From: Bhargavaea cecembensis DSE10
Lineage (GTDB): Bacteria; Bacillota; Bacilli; Bacillales_A; Planococcaceae
Direction: 5' to 3'
Length of the DNA stretch: 64,000 nucleotides
Assembly (NCBI RefSeq): GCF_000348905.1
Contig: NZ_AOFT01000005.1
Location: 62,001-126,000, forward strand
Shown here: positions 17,006 to 26,533 of the stretch, piece after piece
How positions within the stretch are numbered: position 1 is the first letter of the stretch
How the letters are laid out: each line of letters opens with the position of its first letter
The notes under the pieces: generated by a model
The model's database searches: none
What the model was told of the DNA's origin: nothing
The model's input: the letters and a program-made list of their open reading frames with translations, nothing else
Made by a program: the position numbers and the translations under genes

Positions 17006-17284
17006 GTATCCGTATTCAGGTTCATCCAATGCGGCATCATAACCGACAACGAGGTCGTGTCCGTCAAAGTACCATTCATCATCGGATTCGATGAAATAAG
17101 TGATGCCGCCCGCCTCGTTTGCCGCTGCCGGGTTTTCCGGCCTTTCCACAGACAGGCCAAGCGAAAAGCCGGGCTGCAGTCCGGATCCGCCATAGCGGAC
17201 CGTGAAGCGGACAAAGTCGCCTGAACCGAGTCCCATCTCGTCATGAAACCATTTCTGCGCGTCTTCGGAAATTCTGATCTCCAT
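16988..17284 (-). CDS. yneR: HesB/IscA-like protein YneR
   Basis: A 98-residue protein of the HesB-like fold. VRFTVRYGGSG, GFSLGLSVERPENP and DEWYFDGHDLVVGYD match YneR. Unlike true IscA, the conserved cluster-binding cysteines are absent, so a scaffold role is doubtful. ATG 17284 is favoured over the upstream in-frame start. It lies just downstream of plsY on the same strand. Confidence 0.85.
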   Translation of the reverse strand: MEIRISEDAQKWFHDEMGLGSGDFVRFTVRYGGSGLQPGFSLGLSVERPENPAAANEAGGITYFIESDDEWYFDGHDLVVGYDAALDEPEYGYEKEKA

Positions 17285-17320
17285 GGAACACACCGCCTTC
17301 CGTGGTCTCCCTACAGTATA

Positions 17321-17923
17321 CTAAAGCCACTTCACCTTTGGCTCGGTTCCCGCCTTGATGCGGCCGATATTCGCCCGGTGGCGGTAGAAGATAAAGGCGG
17401 ACAGGACGATGATGACAATCAGCAGGTACAGATCGCCCGTCCTGACGTAGTTGATGATCGCATAGATCAGCGCGATGACACCCATCGCCATCGAGGTGAG
17501 GGAGACGATCTTCGTCAGTTTCAGGATGACGAGGAAAGATGCGATCAGGACGAGGAAAAACGGCCAGCTGTAACCGAGGATGACGCCGCCGGATGTCGCA
17601 ACCGCCTTGCCGCCGCGGAACTTCGCGAACACCGGGAACATATGTCCGATGACCGATGCGATGCCCAGTGTCAGCGGATGGACGCCCGAGTCCGCGAATA
17701 CAGGAAGATGCAAAAGTAGAACGGCAGCCGTCCCTTTCAGGATATCCATGAGGGTCACTGTGATGCCTGCACTTTTGCCAAGCACGCGGAAGGTATTTGT
17801 AGCGCCGAGGTTGCCGCTGCCCGACTCCCGGATGTCTTTGTTATAGAAAAGCTTCCCGATCCATAGTCCCGAAGGCACAGAGCCCAGTAAATATGCGATG
17901 AGCAGCACAATTGCCGTATCCAT
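17321..17923 (-). CDS. plsY: Acyl-phosphate:glycerol-3-phosphate acyltransferase
   Basis: A 200-residue integral membrane enzyme that makes lysophosphatidate from acyl-phosphate, the first step of phospholipid synthesis. PlsY motifs are visible: GSVPSGLWIGK near the N-terminus, SGSGNLGATNTFRVLGK (about 34-50) and FRGGKAVATSGGV (about 103). It is divergent from parE, as in B. subtilis and many Firmicutes. Confidence 0.96.
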   Translation of the reverse strand: MDTAIVLLIAYLLGSVPSGLWIGKLFYNKDIRESGSGNLGATNTFRVLGKSAGITVTLMDILKGTAAVLLLHLPVFADSGVHPLTLGIASVIGHMFPVFAKFRGGKAVATSGGVILGYSWPFFLVLIASFLVILKLTKIVSLTSMAMGVIALIYAIINYVRTGDLYLLIVIIVLSAFIFYRHRANIGRIKAGTEPKVKWL

Positions 17924-18098
17924 AGCAAACCTCTTTTCAGTTTAAGGGTTGGTCATAACAGTCAGTCTCAGTTTACATCATCAGGGCCGCACGCACAATG
18001 CCCCGCCGTACGGCCGAAAAACCATGAATACCCGGGAAACATTGCAACGGCGGGCTTTTGTAGTCTACAATGAAGTGCGGGACTCCCGACCCGGCGGT

Positions 18099-18127
18099 TG
18101 GACACGCGCCGGCAAAACAAGTACAAT
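18099..18127 (+). promoter_or_regulatory. Promoter of parEC
   Basis: TGGACA (18099-18104), a 17-bp spacer, and TACAAT (18122-18127), just upstream of the LexA box. Confidence 0.6.
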
Positions 18128-18138
18128 AGGAACATATA

Positions 18139-18152
18139 CGAACAAACGTTTG
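18139..18152 (+). promoter_or_regulatory. LexA (SOS) operator of parE
   Basis: CGAACAAACGTTTG matches the Bacillus LexA consensus CGAACRNRYGTTYC at 13 of 14 positions. It lies between the -10 box and the start codon. B. subtilis parE also carries a LexA site, which supports the assignment. Confidence 0.8.
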
Positions 18153-18166
18153 ATGGAGGAATCCTC

Positions 18167-20149
18167 TTGGCCAAAACAACTGAAACCATGAATTACAACG
18201 ATGATTCGATCCAAGTGCTCGAGGGGCTCGAAGCGGTACGCAAGCGGCCGGGCATGTACATCGGCTCGACCGATTCGCGCGGACTTCATCACCTTGTCTA
18301 TGAAATCGTTGACAACTCGGTCGATGAGGCGTTGGCCGGATTCGGCGAAGAGATCAATGTCACCGTCCACAAAGACGGCAGCGTCTCTGTACGGGACCAC
18401 GGGCGCGGCATGCCGACGGGCACCCACAGCACCGGCAAGCCCACGACTGAAGTTATCCTGACGGTCCTGCACGCGGGCGGCAAGTTCGGGCAGGGGGGCT
18501 ATAAGACAAGCGGCGGGCTCCACGGAGTCGGCGCTTCAGTCGTGAACGCCCTCAGCGAATGGCTCGAAGTGACCGTCTTCAAGGACGGCAAGAAGTTCCG
18601 CCAGCGATTCGAGGGCGGGGGACATCCTGTCACAACACTCGAGGAGATCGGAAACACACGCGAACGCGGGACGCTCATCCGATTCAAGCCGGATCCGTCC
18701 ATCTTCTCGACAGTCAAGTACAACTATGAAATCCTGAGCGAACGGCTTCGGGAATCGGCCTTCCTGCTCAAAGGGATGAAAATCACCCTGTCAGACGAAG
18801 ACAGCGGACGGAAAGATGAATTCCTCTATGAATCCGGCATCATGGAATTTGTCGGATATTTAAATGAAGAAAAAGACACGATGCATGACGTCTCCTATAT
18901 CGAAGGGGAGCATGACGGCATCGAGCTGGAGTTCGCCTTCCAATTCACCGATGGCTATTCAGAGACGATTTTGTCATTCGTCAACAACGTCCGGACAAAG
19001 GACGGCGGTACGCATGAGACGGGCGTCAAGACGGCGATGACACGCGTTTTCAATGAGTATGCCCGGAAAGCGGGCCTGCTGAAGGAAAAAGACAAGAACC
19101 TGGACGGCGCGGATATCCGGGAAGGGATCTCCGCAATCATCTCGGTCCGGGTTCCGGAATCACTCCTGCAGTTCGAAGGGCAGACCAAAAGCAAGCTCGG
19201 CACCAGCCAGGCACGCGCCGCGGCGGACGCCGTCGTCTCCCAGAAGCTCATGTATTACCTGGAGGAACATGCGGAGCTTTCCGCTACACTTGTCCGCAAG
19301 GGGATCCGTGCGCAGCAGGCACGGGAAGCAGCACGCAAGGCGCGGGAAGATGCGCGTTCCGGAAAGAAGCGCAAGCGCTCCGAAATGCTGCTCTCCGGCA
19401 AGCTGACGCCGGCACAGTCAAAGAACGCCGCCAGGAACGAACTGTATCTCGTCGAAGGCGACTCGGCGGGCGGCTCGGCAAAACAGGGCCGCGACCGCAC
19501 TTTCCAGGCAATCCTGCCGCTCCGGGGCAAGGTCATCAACACCGAAAAGGCGAAGCTCGAGGATATCATGAAGAACGAAGAGATCTCCACGATCATCCAT
19601 ACGATCGGCGGCGGAGTCGGTTCTGATTTCAGTGTCGAGGACATCGCCTACGACAAAATCATCATCATGACCGATGCCGACACCGACGGCGCCCACATCC
19701 AGGTTCTTCTCCTGACTTTCTTCTACCGGTACATGAAGCCGCTGATCGAGGCGGGCAAGGTGTATATCGCACTCCCGCCGCTCTATAAGGTTTCAAAAGG
19801 CAGCGGGAAAAAAGAGAAGGTCGAATACGCGTGGACCGAACGGGATCTTGACGCAGCGATCCGGAAAGTCGGCAAAGGCTACATCCTCCAGCGCTACAAA
19901 GGTCTAGGTGAGATGAACGCCGACCAGCTTTGGGATACGACGATGAATCCCGAGACGCGCACGCTGATCCGCGTCACGATCGAAGACGGCGCCAAATCCG
20001 AACGGCGGGTCACGACGCTCATGGGGGACAAGGTCGAGCCGAGAAGGAAGTGGATCGAGGACAACGTCGACTTCGGCATGGAGGACGGCGATACGATCCT
20101 TGAAAACGAATTCCTGACGGCCGAGACAGCTGAGGAGGAACAGGCATGA
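18167..20149 (+). CDS. parE: DNA topoisomerase IV subunit B
   Basis: The 660-residue ATPase subunit of topoisomerase IV, which decatenates replicated chromosomes. The GHKL ATP site includes [15 protein letters not shown] and [10 protein letters not shown]. The TOPRIM metal site is formed by [14 protein letters not shown] (about 430) and [11 protein letters not shown] (about 503). The start is TTG 18167, six bases after GGAGGA, giving [12 protein letters not shown]; no ATG fits. Four-base overlap with parC. Confidence 0.97.
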   Translation: MAKTTETMNYNDDSIQVLEGLEAVRKRPGMYIGSTDSRGLHHLVYEIVDNSVDEALAGFGEEINVTVHKDGSVSVRDHGRGMPTGTHSTGKPTTEVILTVLHAGGKFGQGGYKTSGGLHGVGASVVNALSEWLEVTVFKDGKKFRQRFEGGGHPVTTLEEIGNTRERGTLIRFKPDPSIFSTVKYNYEILSERLRESAFLLKGMKITLSDEDSGRKDEFLYESGIMEFVGYLNEEKDTMHDVSYIEGEHDGIELEFAFQFTDGYSETILSFVNNVRTKDGGTHETGVKTAMTRVFNEYARKAGLLKEKDKNLDGADIREGISAIISVRVPESLLQFEGQTKSKLGTSQARAAADAVVSQKLMYYLEEHAELSATLVRKGIRAQQAREAARKAREDARSGKKRKRSEMLLSGKLTPAQSKNAARNELYLVEGDSAGGSAKQGRDRTFQAILPLRGKVINTEKAKLEDIMKNEEISTIIHTIGGGVGSDFSVEDIAYDKIIIMTDADTDGAHIQVLLLTFFYRYMKPLIEAGKVYIALPPLYKVSKGSGKKEKVEYAWTERDLDAAIRKVGKGYILQRYKGLGEMNADQLWDTTMNPETRTLIRVTIEDGAKSERRVTTLMGDKVEPRRKWIEDNVDFGMEDGDTILENEFLTAETAEEEQA

Positions 20150-22596
20150 CGGAAACGGCACAATATCAGGACCTCCCGCTTGAAGAGGTCATCGGCGACC
20201 GCTTCGGCCGGTACAGTAAATACATCATCCAGGACAGGGCGCTCCCGGATGCGCGCGACGGGCTGAAGCCGGTACAGCGGCGCATCCTGTTCGCAATGAT
20301 GGAAGAAAACAATACGCACGAAAAACCATTCCGGAAATCGGCGAAGACGGTCGGGAACGTCATCGGCAAGTACCACCCGCACGGCGATTCCTCCGTCTAC
20401 GAAGCGATGGTCCGGATGAGCCAGGACTGGAAGCTGCGGCATCCGCTGATCGAGATGCACGGGAACAACGGATCAGTCGACGGCGACCCGGCTGCGGCCA
20501 TGCGTTATACGGAAGCCCGCCTGTCCGCGATCGCTTCCGAGATGCTGCGGGATATCGGCAAGCGAACCGTCGACTTTATCCCGAACTATGATGACAACGA
20601 AAACGAGCCGACGGTCCTGCCGGCAGTGCTTCCGAACCTGCTCATCAACGGCTCCACCGGAATTTCGGCGGGTTACGCCACAGATATCCCGCCCCACGCC
20701 CTTCATGAGGTGATCGATGCGGTCCTCATGAGGATCGATAACCCGGCGGCGACGACCGATGAACTGATGACCGTGCTCCAGGGGCCTGATTTTCCGACGG
20801 GGGGAATCATCCAGGGGGCGGAAGGCATCAAAAAGGCCTACGACACGGGGCGCGGAAAATTCATCATCCGTTCCAAGACCGAAATCGAAAAAATCCGCGG
20901 CGGCAAGCAGCAGATCGTCATCACGGAAATCCCTTATGAAGTGAACAAGGCACATCTCGTCAAGAAGATGGACGAGCTCCGGCTTGACCGAAAGCTGGAG
21001 GGGATTTCGGAAGTCCGTGACGAATCCGACCGCACCGGGCTCCGGATCGTCGTCGAGCTGAAGAAAGACATCGACGGTGAAGCCATCCTGCAGTATCTGT
21101 TCAAGAATACGGACCTGCAGGTCAGCTACAGCTTCAACATGATCGCAATCGACGAACGCCGTCCGAAGCTGATGTCGCTCGGCATGCTGCTGGATGCCTA
21201 CATCGCACACCGGAAGGAAGTCGTCACAAAGCGTTCTGAATACGACCTGCTGCGCGCGAAAGACCGCCTGCATATCGTGGAAGGCCTCATGAAGGCCCTG
21301 TCGATCCTCGACGAGGTCATCCGCACGATCCGGGCATCCAATGATAAGCGGGATGCGAAAAACAACCTGATCGAATCGTTCGAGTTCACGGAACCGCAAG
21401 CGGAAGCGATCGTCTCCCTCCAGCTTTACCGGCTGACGAACACGGACATCACCGAGCTGAAAAAGGAAGAGGAGGAGCTGAAGGCGCTCGTGAAGGAACT
21501 CACGGAAATCCTCGCCTCCGAGAAAAAGCTCTTCCGTGTCATCAAGTCCGAGCTGAAGGATATCCGCAAGCGCTTCGCCGAACCGCGTCGCTCTGTGATC
21601 GAGGCGAAAATCCAGGAGATCAAGGTCGACCTCGACATTCTGATCCCAAGCGAGGATGTTGTCGTCACAGTCACAAAGGACGGCTACGCCAAGCGCACTA
21701 GTCTGCGTTCCTACGGGGCGTCAGGCGGCCGTGATCTCGAGATGAAGGAAACCGACCGCCTGCTGTTCGGGGGCACGCTCAACACCCAGCAGACGCTCCT
21801 GGTCTTCACTTCATCCGGCAACTATATCTATCAGCCCGTCCATGAGCTGCCGGATATCCGCTGGAAAGATCTCGGCCAGCATATCTCGAGCATCATCCAG
21901 CTGAGCCCGGAAGAAGAGATCATCGCCGCATTCGGGGTCGATTCGTTCGACCGCGAGGACATCGATGTGGTAACGGTTACCAAGGGCGGATTCATCAAGC
22001 GCTCCGCACTCGCCGACTACCAGGTCAAGCGGCACAACCGGGCGTACAAGGCCGTTTCCCTGAAGAAGGGGGACGTCCTCCAGTCAGTGCATCTTGCAAA
22101 GGCGACTGATGAAGTGCTGCTCTTTACACATCTTGCCTACGGGCTCCGGTTCCCGTTGGAGGAAGTCGCCCCGACAGGCGTCCGTACGGCGGGCGTCAAG
22201 GGCATCAATCTGAAAGATGGGGATTATGTCGTGTCCTCGGTTCTCCGTTCGCCGGAAGACGATCGCTCGCTGATCCTCGCGACGCACAGAGGTGCGGTAA
22301 AACGGATGCCGGTCAATGAATATGAACTCGGTTCGCGGGCAAAGCGTGGACTCGTATCGCTGAAAGAGCTGAAATCCAATCCGCACCGGCTAGTGGGCGT
22401 CGCCCTCGCCGGCAAAGAAGACACCGTCATCCTGCGGACGGACAAGGACGCGGAAGTCGCCGTCCTGCCGCATTCTTACCGGATGGCCGACCGCTATTCA
22501 AACGGCAGCTTCGCCGTCGACCAGAAAGAAGACGGCTATGTCACTTCGGTCTATCTTGCCGTTGATATGGGAGCCAAAGAAAATGAACAGGCATAA
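20146..22596 (+). CDS. parC: DNA topoisomerase IV subunit A
   Basis: The 816-residue breakage-reunion subunit. The catalytic tyrosine lies in [11 protein letters not shown] (about residue 120) and the quinolone-resistance region includes [19 protein letters not shown] (about 73-92). The C-terminal half shows beta-pinwheel repeats. It overlaps parE by ATGA and is co-transcribed from the SOS-boxed promoter. Confidence 0.97.
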   Translation: MTETAQYQDLPLEEVIGDRFGRYSKYIIQDRALPDARDGLKPVQRRILFAMMEENNTHEKPFRKSAKTVGNVIGKYHPHGDSSVYEAMVRMSQDWKLRHPLIEMHGNNGSVDGDPAAAMRYTEARLSAIASEMLRDIGKRTVDFIPNYDDNENEPTVLPAVLPNLLINGSTGISAGYATDIPPHALHEVIDAVLMRIDNPAATTDELMTVLQGPDFPTGGIIQGAEGIKKAYDTGRGKFIIRSKTEIEKIRGGKQQIVITEIPYEVNKAHLVKKMDELRLDRKLEGISEVRDESDRTGLRIVVELKKDIDGEAILQYLFKNTDLQVSYSFNMIAIDERRPKLMSLGMLLDAYIAHRKEVVTKRSEYDLLRAKDRLHIVEGLMKALSILDEVIRTIRASNDKRDAKNNLIESFEFTEPQAEAIVSLQLYRLTNTDITELKKEEEELKALVKELTEILASEKKLFRVIKSELKDIRKRFAEPRRSVIEAKIQEIKVDLDILIPSEDVVVTVTKDGYAKRTSLRSYGASGGRDLEMKETDRLLFGGTLNTQQTLLVFTSSGNYIYQPVHELPDIRWKDLGQHISSIIQLSPEEEIIAAFGVDSFDREDIDVVTVTKGGFIKRSALADYQVKRHNRAYKAVSLKKGDVLQSVHLAKATDEVLLFTHLAYGLRFPLEEVAPTGVRTAGVKGINLKDGDYVVSSVLRSPEDDRSLILATHRGAVKRMPVNEYELGSRAKRGLVSLKELKSNPHRLVGVALAGKEDTVILRTDKDAEVAVLPHSYRMADRYSNGSFAVDQKEDGYVTSVYLAVDMGAKENEQA

Positions 22597-22599
22597 ATG

Positions 22600-22650
22600 A
22601 AAACTCCCCCTGACCGCAGGCCATCCGGGCTGCAGGCAGGGGGAGTTTAT
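22600..22650 (+). terminator. Terminator of parEC
   Basis: AAACTCCCCCTG (22601-22612) pairs with CAGGGGGAGTTT (22637-22648), with an inner GCAG/CTGC pair. Confidence 0.8.
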
Positions 22651-22675
22651 GTTTGTTGTAGCAGTGTGTCGCCGG

Positions 22676-22818
22676 TTTCGTCATTCATGCTGGTAATTTC
22701 GTCATACACGGCTCCGGTTTCAACATTTACTGCCGCAATCTCGGCATTCGCACCAGTCGGATCCGCCAATGACGAAACCGAATGGTATATGATTAAATCA
22801 TCATCCGGAATGACGAAA
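22676..22818. repeat. 21-bp-phased bidirectional repeat array, copy 2
   Basis: Forward units start at 22676, 22697, 22718 and 22739, exactly 21 bp apart (TTTCGTCATTCA, TTTCGTCATACA, TTTCAACATTTA, TCTCGGCATTCG). Reversed units lie at 22766 (CCAATGACGAAA), a degenerate one in phase at 22787 (TATATGATTAAA), and 22807-22818 (GGAATGACGAAA). It shares 15 identical bases (CACGGCTCCGGTTTC) with copy 3 at the same offset. It sits between the convergent parC and dapB genes. Confidence 0.85.
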
Positions 22819-22835
22819 TCGAAAAAATAACCATC

Positions 22836-22866
22836 AAAAAAGCGGGGGGCAGCGCCCTCCGCTTTC
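22836..22866 (-). terminator. Terminator of dapAB
   Basis: On the minus strand, AAAGCGGAGGGC pairs with GCCCCCCGCTTT (one mismatch), followed by a T run, just after dapB. Confidence 0.78.
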
Positions 22867-22882
22867 ACTTTTCTCAGGAATC

Positions 22883-23611
22883 TCAGATTCCAAGGTTATC
22901 GTAAGTATAATAGCCATTTTCCTTATGGATCAGGCGCTCTGCGACATCAAGGGCGCCGGATGCGAAGATGTCCTTGGACTGGGCATGGTGTGCAATCGTG
23001 ATCGTTTCATCGTGGCCGGCAAACAGCACTTCATGTTCACCGGTGATCGTGCCGCCGCGAACCGAGTGGATACCGATCTCCCCGTCCGTCCGTGCGCCTT
23101 CCGTCCGGGAACGGTCGTGCACGGGATGGACGTCGGGCCTTGCCGATGCGATGGCGTCATACAGCTTGATGAGCGTACCGCTCGGCGCATCCACCTTCTT
23201 GCGGTGGTGGCGTTCGGTCATTTCAATATCGAAGGCAGGGAGGAGGGAAGTGGCATACCGGACGATCTCCGTCAGGATATGCACCCCGTAGCTCATGTTC
23301 GCGCTGAAGAAAATCGGCTGGCGGTCCGCCTTTTCCTTCATCTGCTCGATCAGGACTTCCTTTTCGCCTGTGGTCGCGATCACCAGCGGTAGGCCGGTGT
23401 CTGCGGCAAGCAGGGCTTTCGTGAGGACAGGATGCGAGAAGTCGATGACGGCATCGGCTTCCGGAAGGCGTTCATCCGGCCGGTAAACCGGATAGCCGTC
23501 AGCCGACTGGCCGCGCAAAAGCAGCACACCCACAATTTCATGTCCCCGTTCCTTGGCAAGGGCAGCGACGCGTTTGCTCGACGCGCCGTACCCGCAAAGC
23601 AGCAATCTCAT
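22883..23611 (-). CDS. dapB: 4-hydroxy-tetrahydrodipicolinate reductase
   Basis: A 242-residue NAD(P)H enzyme of the DAP/lysine pathway, acting after DapA. The active-site motif ERHHRKKVDAPSGT is at about residues 133-146. The N-terminus (LLCGYGASSKRVAAL) lacks the usual GxxGRMG loop and resembles the shorter staphylococcal/planococcal type. It follows dapA by 1 bp, so they form one operon under the lysine riboswitch. The product supports lysine, peptidoglycan and, in spore formers, dipicolinate. Confidence 0.95.
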   Translation of the reverse strand: MRLLLCGYGASSKRVAALAKERGHEIVGVLLLRGQSADGYPVYRPDERLPEADAVIDFSHPVLTKALLAADTGLPLVIATTGEKEVLIEQMKEKADRQPIFFSANMSYGVHILTEIVRYATSLLPAFDIEMTERHHRKKVDAPSGTLIKLYDAIASARPDVHPVHDRSRTEGARTDGEIGIHSVRGGTITGEHEVLFAGHDETITIAHHAQSKDIFASGALDVAERLIHKENGYYTYDNLGI

Positions 23612-23612
23612 G

Positions 23613-24494
23613 TCAAACCTCCATCATCATTGATTCAAACTGCCGGATCAGGCGGCTTTGCTCCTCCTCTTCCAGCGGCATGAGGGGAAGTCGCACTTCA
23701 TAGTCGCCGAAGCCGAGGTGCGATGTGAGCACCTTGATCGGAATCGGGTTCACATCAACCGACAGTGCGCTGATCAGCGGGGTCAGGCGGTAGTGAAGTT
23801 CCTGTGCCCGCGTCAGATTGGTGAATGTCTGTTCGTACATTTCCTGGAACTGGGCAGGCACCACGTTTGCCACGACCGAGATGACTCCCTGGCCGCCAAG
23901 GGAAGTGAACGGAAGCGCCGTATCGTCGTTTCCGCTGTAGAGCGCGAACGACGGATCCGTCACGAGGCGCACCTGGGACATGTAGTTGAGGTCACCGGTG
24001 GCATCTTTCAGGCCGACAATGTAAGGGTGGCGGCTCAGTTCCAGCACCGTTTCAGGCGTGATCGTCATACCTGTGCGGGAAGGGACATTATAGAGGAGGG
24101 CAGGGAGCTCCGCAGCATTCACGATCGCCTCGAAGTGGCGGATCAGGCCGCGCTGGCTCGTCTTGTTGTAGTAAGGGGTGATCAGCATGAGGCCGTCAGC
24201 GCCGATCTCCTTGGCTTCACGGGAAGCACGGATCGACTCGGCAGTGGAGTTTGAACCCGTACCCGCGATGACCGGTACACGGCCTGCTGCCGTTTCAACC
24301 GCAATTTCAAGAAGGCGGCTGCTTTCTTCCGCAGTGAGCGTCGAGCCTTCTCCTGTCGTGCCGTTGATGACAAGCGCCTGGATGTTGTTTTCGATCAGGA
24401 ACTCCAGATGGCGGCGGAAGCTGTTGTAATCGACTTCCTCGTTTGTGAATGGGGTGGTAACTGCTGCGGCTACGCCTGTAAATAGATGTGTCAT
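23613..24494 (-). CDS. dapA: 4-hydroxy-tetrahydrodipicolinate synthase
   Basis: A 293-residue TIM-barrel aldolase condensing pyruvate with aspartate semialdehyde. The substrate loop GTTGEGST is at 45-52, catalytic Tyr135 in LLYNVPSRTG, and Schiff-base Lys163 in VGLKDATGD. It is the first gene after the riboswitch and terminator, and is directly followed by dapB. Confidence 0.97.
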   Translation of the reverse strand: MTHLFTGVAAAVTTPFTNEEVDYNSFRRHLEFLIENNIQALVINGTTGEGSTLTAEESSRLLEIAVETAAGRVPVIAGTGSNSTAESIRASREAKEIGADGLMLITPYYNKTSQRGLIRHFEAIVNAAELPALLYNVPSRTGMTITPETVLELSRHPYIVGLKDATGDLNYMSQVRLVTDPSFALYSGNDDTALPFTSLGGQGVISVVANVVPAQFQEMYEQTFTNLTRAQELHYRLTPLISALSVDVNPIPIKVLTSHLGFGDYEVRLPLMPLEEEEQSRLIRQFESMMMEV

Positions 24495-24592
24495 GTAAAA
24501 TCCCTCTTTCTATCCATAATGTATTCCGGTCTCCCGGTTTCCGGCACAAACGCCCGGACAATGGATGAAATGTCCCATGCATCGGCATAAAT

Positions 24593-24622
24593 AAAAGCCG
24601 GAAACGGTAGGTTTCCGGCTTG
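24593..24622 (-). terminator. Riboswitch-controlled terminator upstream of dapA
   Basis: On the minus strand, AAGCCGGAAAC-CTACC-GTTTCCGGCTT followed by TTATTT. It lies between the lysine aptamer and dapA and is the likely expression platform. Confidence 0.88.
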
Positions 24623-24654
24623 TGATTGTCGACGATGCACGACCGTGAGGTCAC

Positions 24655-24828
24655 AAGTGGAAGCACTCCATTATTACGAGAATAATGACAGCCTGCATAT
24701 TGTTCATATGCAGTCCAACGGGAAACAGCCTGAGAACCGGATCCCGTTTCGGCAAAACACCCTTTCCACCCGCTACCGGTCTGCAGCCGTTGCAGCGGGG
24801 TACTTATGAGCTTTGCTCCTCATCCATT
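24655..24828 (-). ncRNA. Lysine riboswitch (L box)
   Basis: The minus-strand leader of dapA carries the L-box conserved blocks in order: GAGGAGCAAAGCTCATAAGTA, GGTGTTTTGCCGAAACGG, GGTTCTCAGGCTG, CTGTCATTATT and ATGGAGTGCTTCC. Helices such as CTGCATATGAA.../...TATGCAG are visible within. With the downstream terminator this fits lysine-dependent transcription attenuation of dapAB. Confidence 0.92.
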
Positions 24829-24840
24829 GATATTAAATTT

Positions 24841-26033
24841 TGTTATTTCGAATCTTGTGTACTACGTTAACATGAAGAAACAAAGAATGCAAAGGGTTTT
24901 GCACAAATCTTTGCAAAAAGATCAAAGAAGGTAAGTCATGAGACGAAAAGCAGCTGGAAAAACCGGATAAATGAAGCATCCGGACGGTAAGCTGATGGAA
25001 TGTGAATTTTGCGCCCGCAGCAAGAAAAGAAAAGCTTCGGCACAAAGAATGCGTCTCAATACGAAATGAGGCGTCCGTCTCACAAAGTGTTTGAGGATGA
25101 AGCGCCAGACAGTGTGCCTGGATGCGGAGACCAGAAATCGATCGCCAGATACAATTCAGATCCGATATATAAAGAACATACGTAAATCAGCCAAGTAGCC
25201 AAGTGCTGATTCGGGCCTGAATTTCCGTTTTGTCTCACTGTCTTGAGTATACTACTTAATGAAACGTAACTTCCGAAAATAGAAATTATGTAAACTAAAA
25301 ATAAGAGAAGCCACTTACGGCCAGGATCCGTCTCTCCCATTCTATACGTCCAGCCATAACCATGCCAAAAACATAAATGATAAAGAATGATTCTGCTGAC
25401 CTCGTCTCTTTTGTTGGTCGCAATGAATATTCATCAACCCGCCAGCTTGCTTGGACATCCAGCTTTAGCTGAATCAATTTGACAGGACTCCATATACATT
25501 GGACTCAAATTCTACCTTGCAGGATTTCAATATTGCATCGTTCACGGCTCACGTCATGTTTCCGGTTTCATGAAGTGATCCGCTTGGACGTAATTCTTGC
25601 CCAGTTCATTTTGGCTGCGCCTTTTATTAAGGTATGCAGCCGAGCCGATTGTACATAAGCCTTTTGCGACTGGTCAGCTTAAGATTCAGCGACCCGAACA
25701 CCACGAATCTTTGCCGTGTTGTTTTTAATGATTTCGCGACCCGCTGAACCCAGACCGACTGTGTTACATGATGTGTATCATTGCTCCGTCAACTTCTGTT
25801 CCGTATAATCTGCCGTATAATAGATGCACATTAAAAGTAATGTATCCACAGACCGGTCCATCGTTGTTTGTAACTTGATTGCAAAATGAAATTAAAAGTA
25901 TCAAATTCTGCAAATGTTATGCTTGCATTTTACAATTAAACGAGTGCTTTATAGGCTTATCAAGGGATTTAATCCATTACTTTCTGATTGCAATAATCGA
26001 ACTTGCATTTTGCATCTATTGGTCAGGCAGGAA
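24841..26033. other. Gene-poor, AT-richer stretch
   Basis: About 1.2 kb between the dapA leader and the MarR gene. Base composition is visibly more AT-rich than its neighbours. Apart from a possible broken membrane-protein ORF at 25080-25477 I find no convincing gene, RNA or repeat. Short open frames here lack ribosome-binding sites. It could be decayed or recently acquired DNA. Confidence 0.55.
25080..25477 (-). pseudogene. Possible frameshifted small membrane protein
   Basis: Two overlapping minus-strand frames both look protein-like: 25477-25295 contains a helix-like FFIIYVFGMVMAG, and 25340-25080 continues with WLLLFLVYIISIFGSYVSL and LATWLIYVCSLYIGSELYL. Neither has a good ribosome-binding site. 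The simplest reading is one multi-helix protein split by a frameshift near 25300-25340, but chance open frames cannot be excluded. I do not recognise the family. Confidence 0.3.
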
Positions 26034-26450
26034 TCATTCCTCATTCCCGCCAAGAATCCGCTGCAATTGACTTAGTGAACGGACAATGATTTCTTGTTCA
26101 AATTCACCCATTGATGCAAGGGCCTCATTCATCTGTTTCTGTATTTCGTCATCAATCTGTTTCACCTTTTTGCTGCCTTTGTCGGTCAGCGAAAGAATCT
26201 GAATCCTGCGGTCTCCGGGATATGGTCTCCGTTTGACATATCCGCCATTCACGAGCGTCTGGACCTGCCGGGAGAATGTCGTGATGTCCATGCCGAGCCC
26301 CCTGGCCGTCTCCTGCATCGACGGTTCATTTCTCGACTGGATCTCATGCATGATGGTGCTTTGCTGAATGGAAACGTCCGTACAGGCCTCCTTGTGGATC
26401 TTGTTCAGTTCCCCGTTCAGTGAATGGAATGTCGCCAGCAGCTGTTCCAT
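26034..26450 (-). CDS. MarR-family transcriptional regulator
   Basis: A 138-residue winged-helix protein. The DNA-binding core reads PSMQETARGLGMDITTFSRQ, and the wing YVKRRPYPGDRRIQILSLTDKG carries the conserved D-R-R of MarR proteins. ATG 26450 follows GGGGAGGGGG; the frame is open upstream but crosses the operator. An inverted repeat directly upstream suggests autoregulation. It follows a Spo0M-like gene on the same strand. Confidence 0.9.
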   Translation of the reverse strand: MEQLLATFHSLNGELNKIHKEACTDVSIQQSTIMHEIQSRNEPSMQETARGLGMDITTFSRQVQTLVNGGYVKRRPYPGDRRIQILSLTDKGSKKVKQIDDEIQKQMNEALASMGEFEQEIIVRSLSQLQRILGGNEE

Positions 26451-26467
26451 GCCTGATCCCCCTCCCC

Positions 26468-26490
26468 TTTGAATTGATTGTACATTCAAA
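26468..26490. promoter_or_regulatory. Probable MarR operator
   Basis: TTTGAAT-N9-ATTCAAA, a perfect 7-bp inverted repeat spanning 23 bp, 18 bp before the MarR-family start codon. Size and symmetry suit a MarR dimer. Confidence 0.6.
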
Positions 26491-26533
26491 AAACGGAACG
26501 TGCATCCGATTGGATGCGCGTTCCGCAAAAGTT

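Noticed and set aside
25560-25800. Possible transposase or rRNA remnant in the gene-poor stretch
   Set aside because: Reading all frames by eye gave no catalytic motif, terminal repeats or rRNA-like segment that I could support.
25879-26070. A 63-codon plus-strand ORF upstream of the MarR gene
   Set aside because: No ribosome-binding site, unusual composition, and it runs into the convergent MarR gene.
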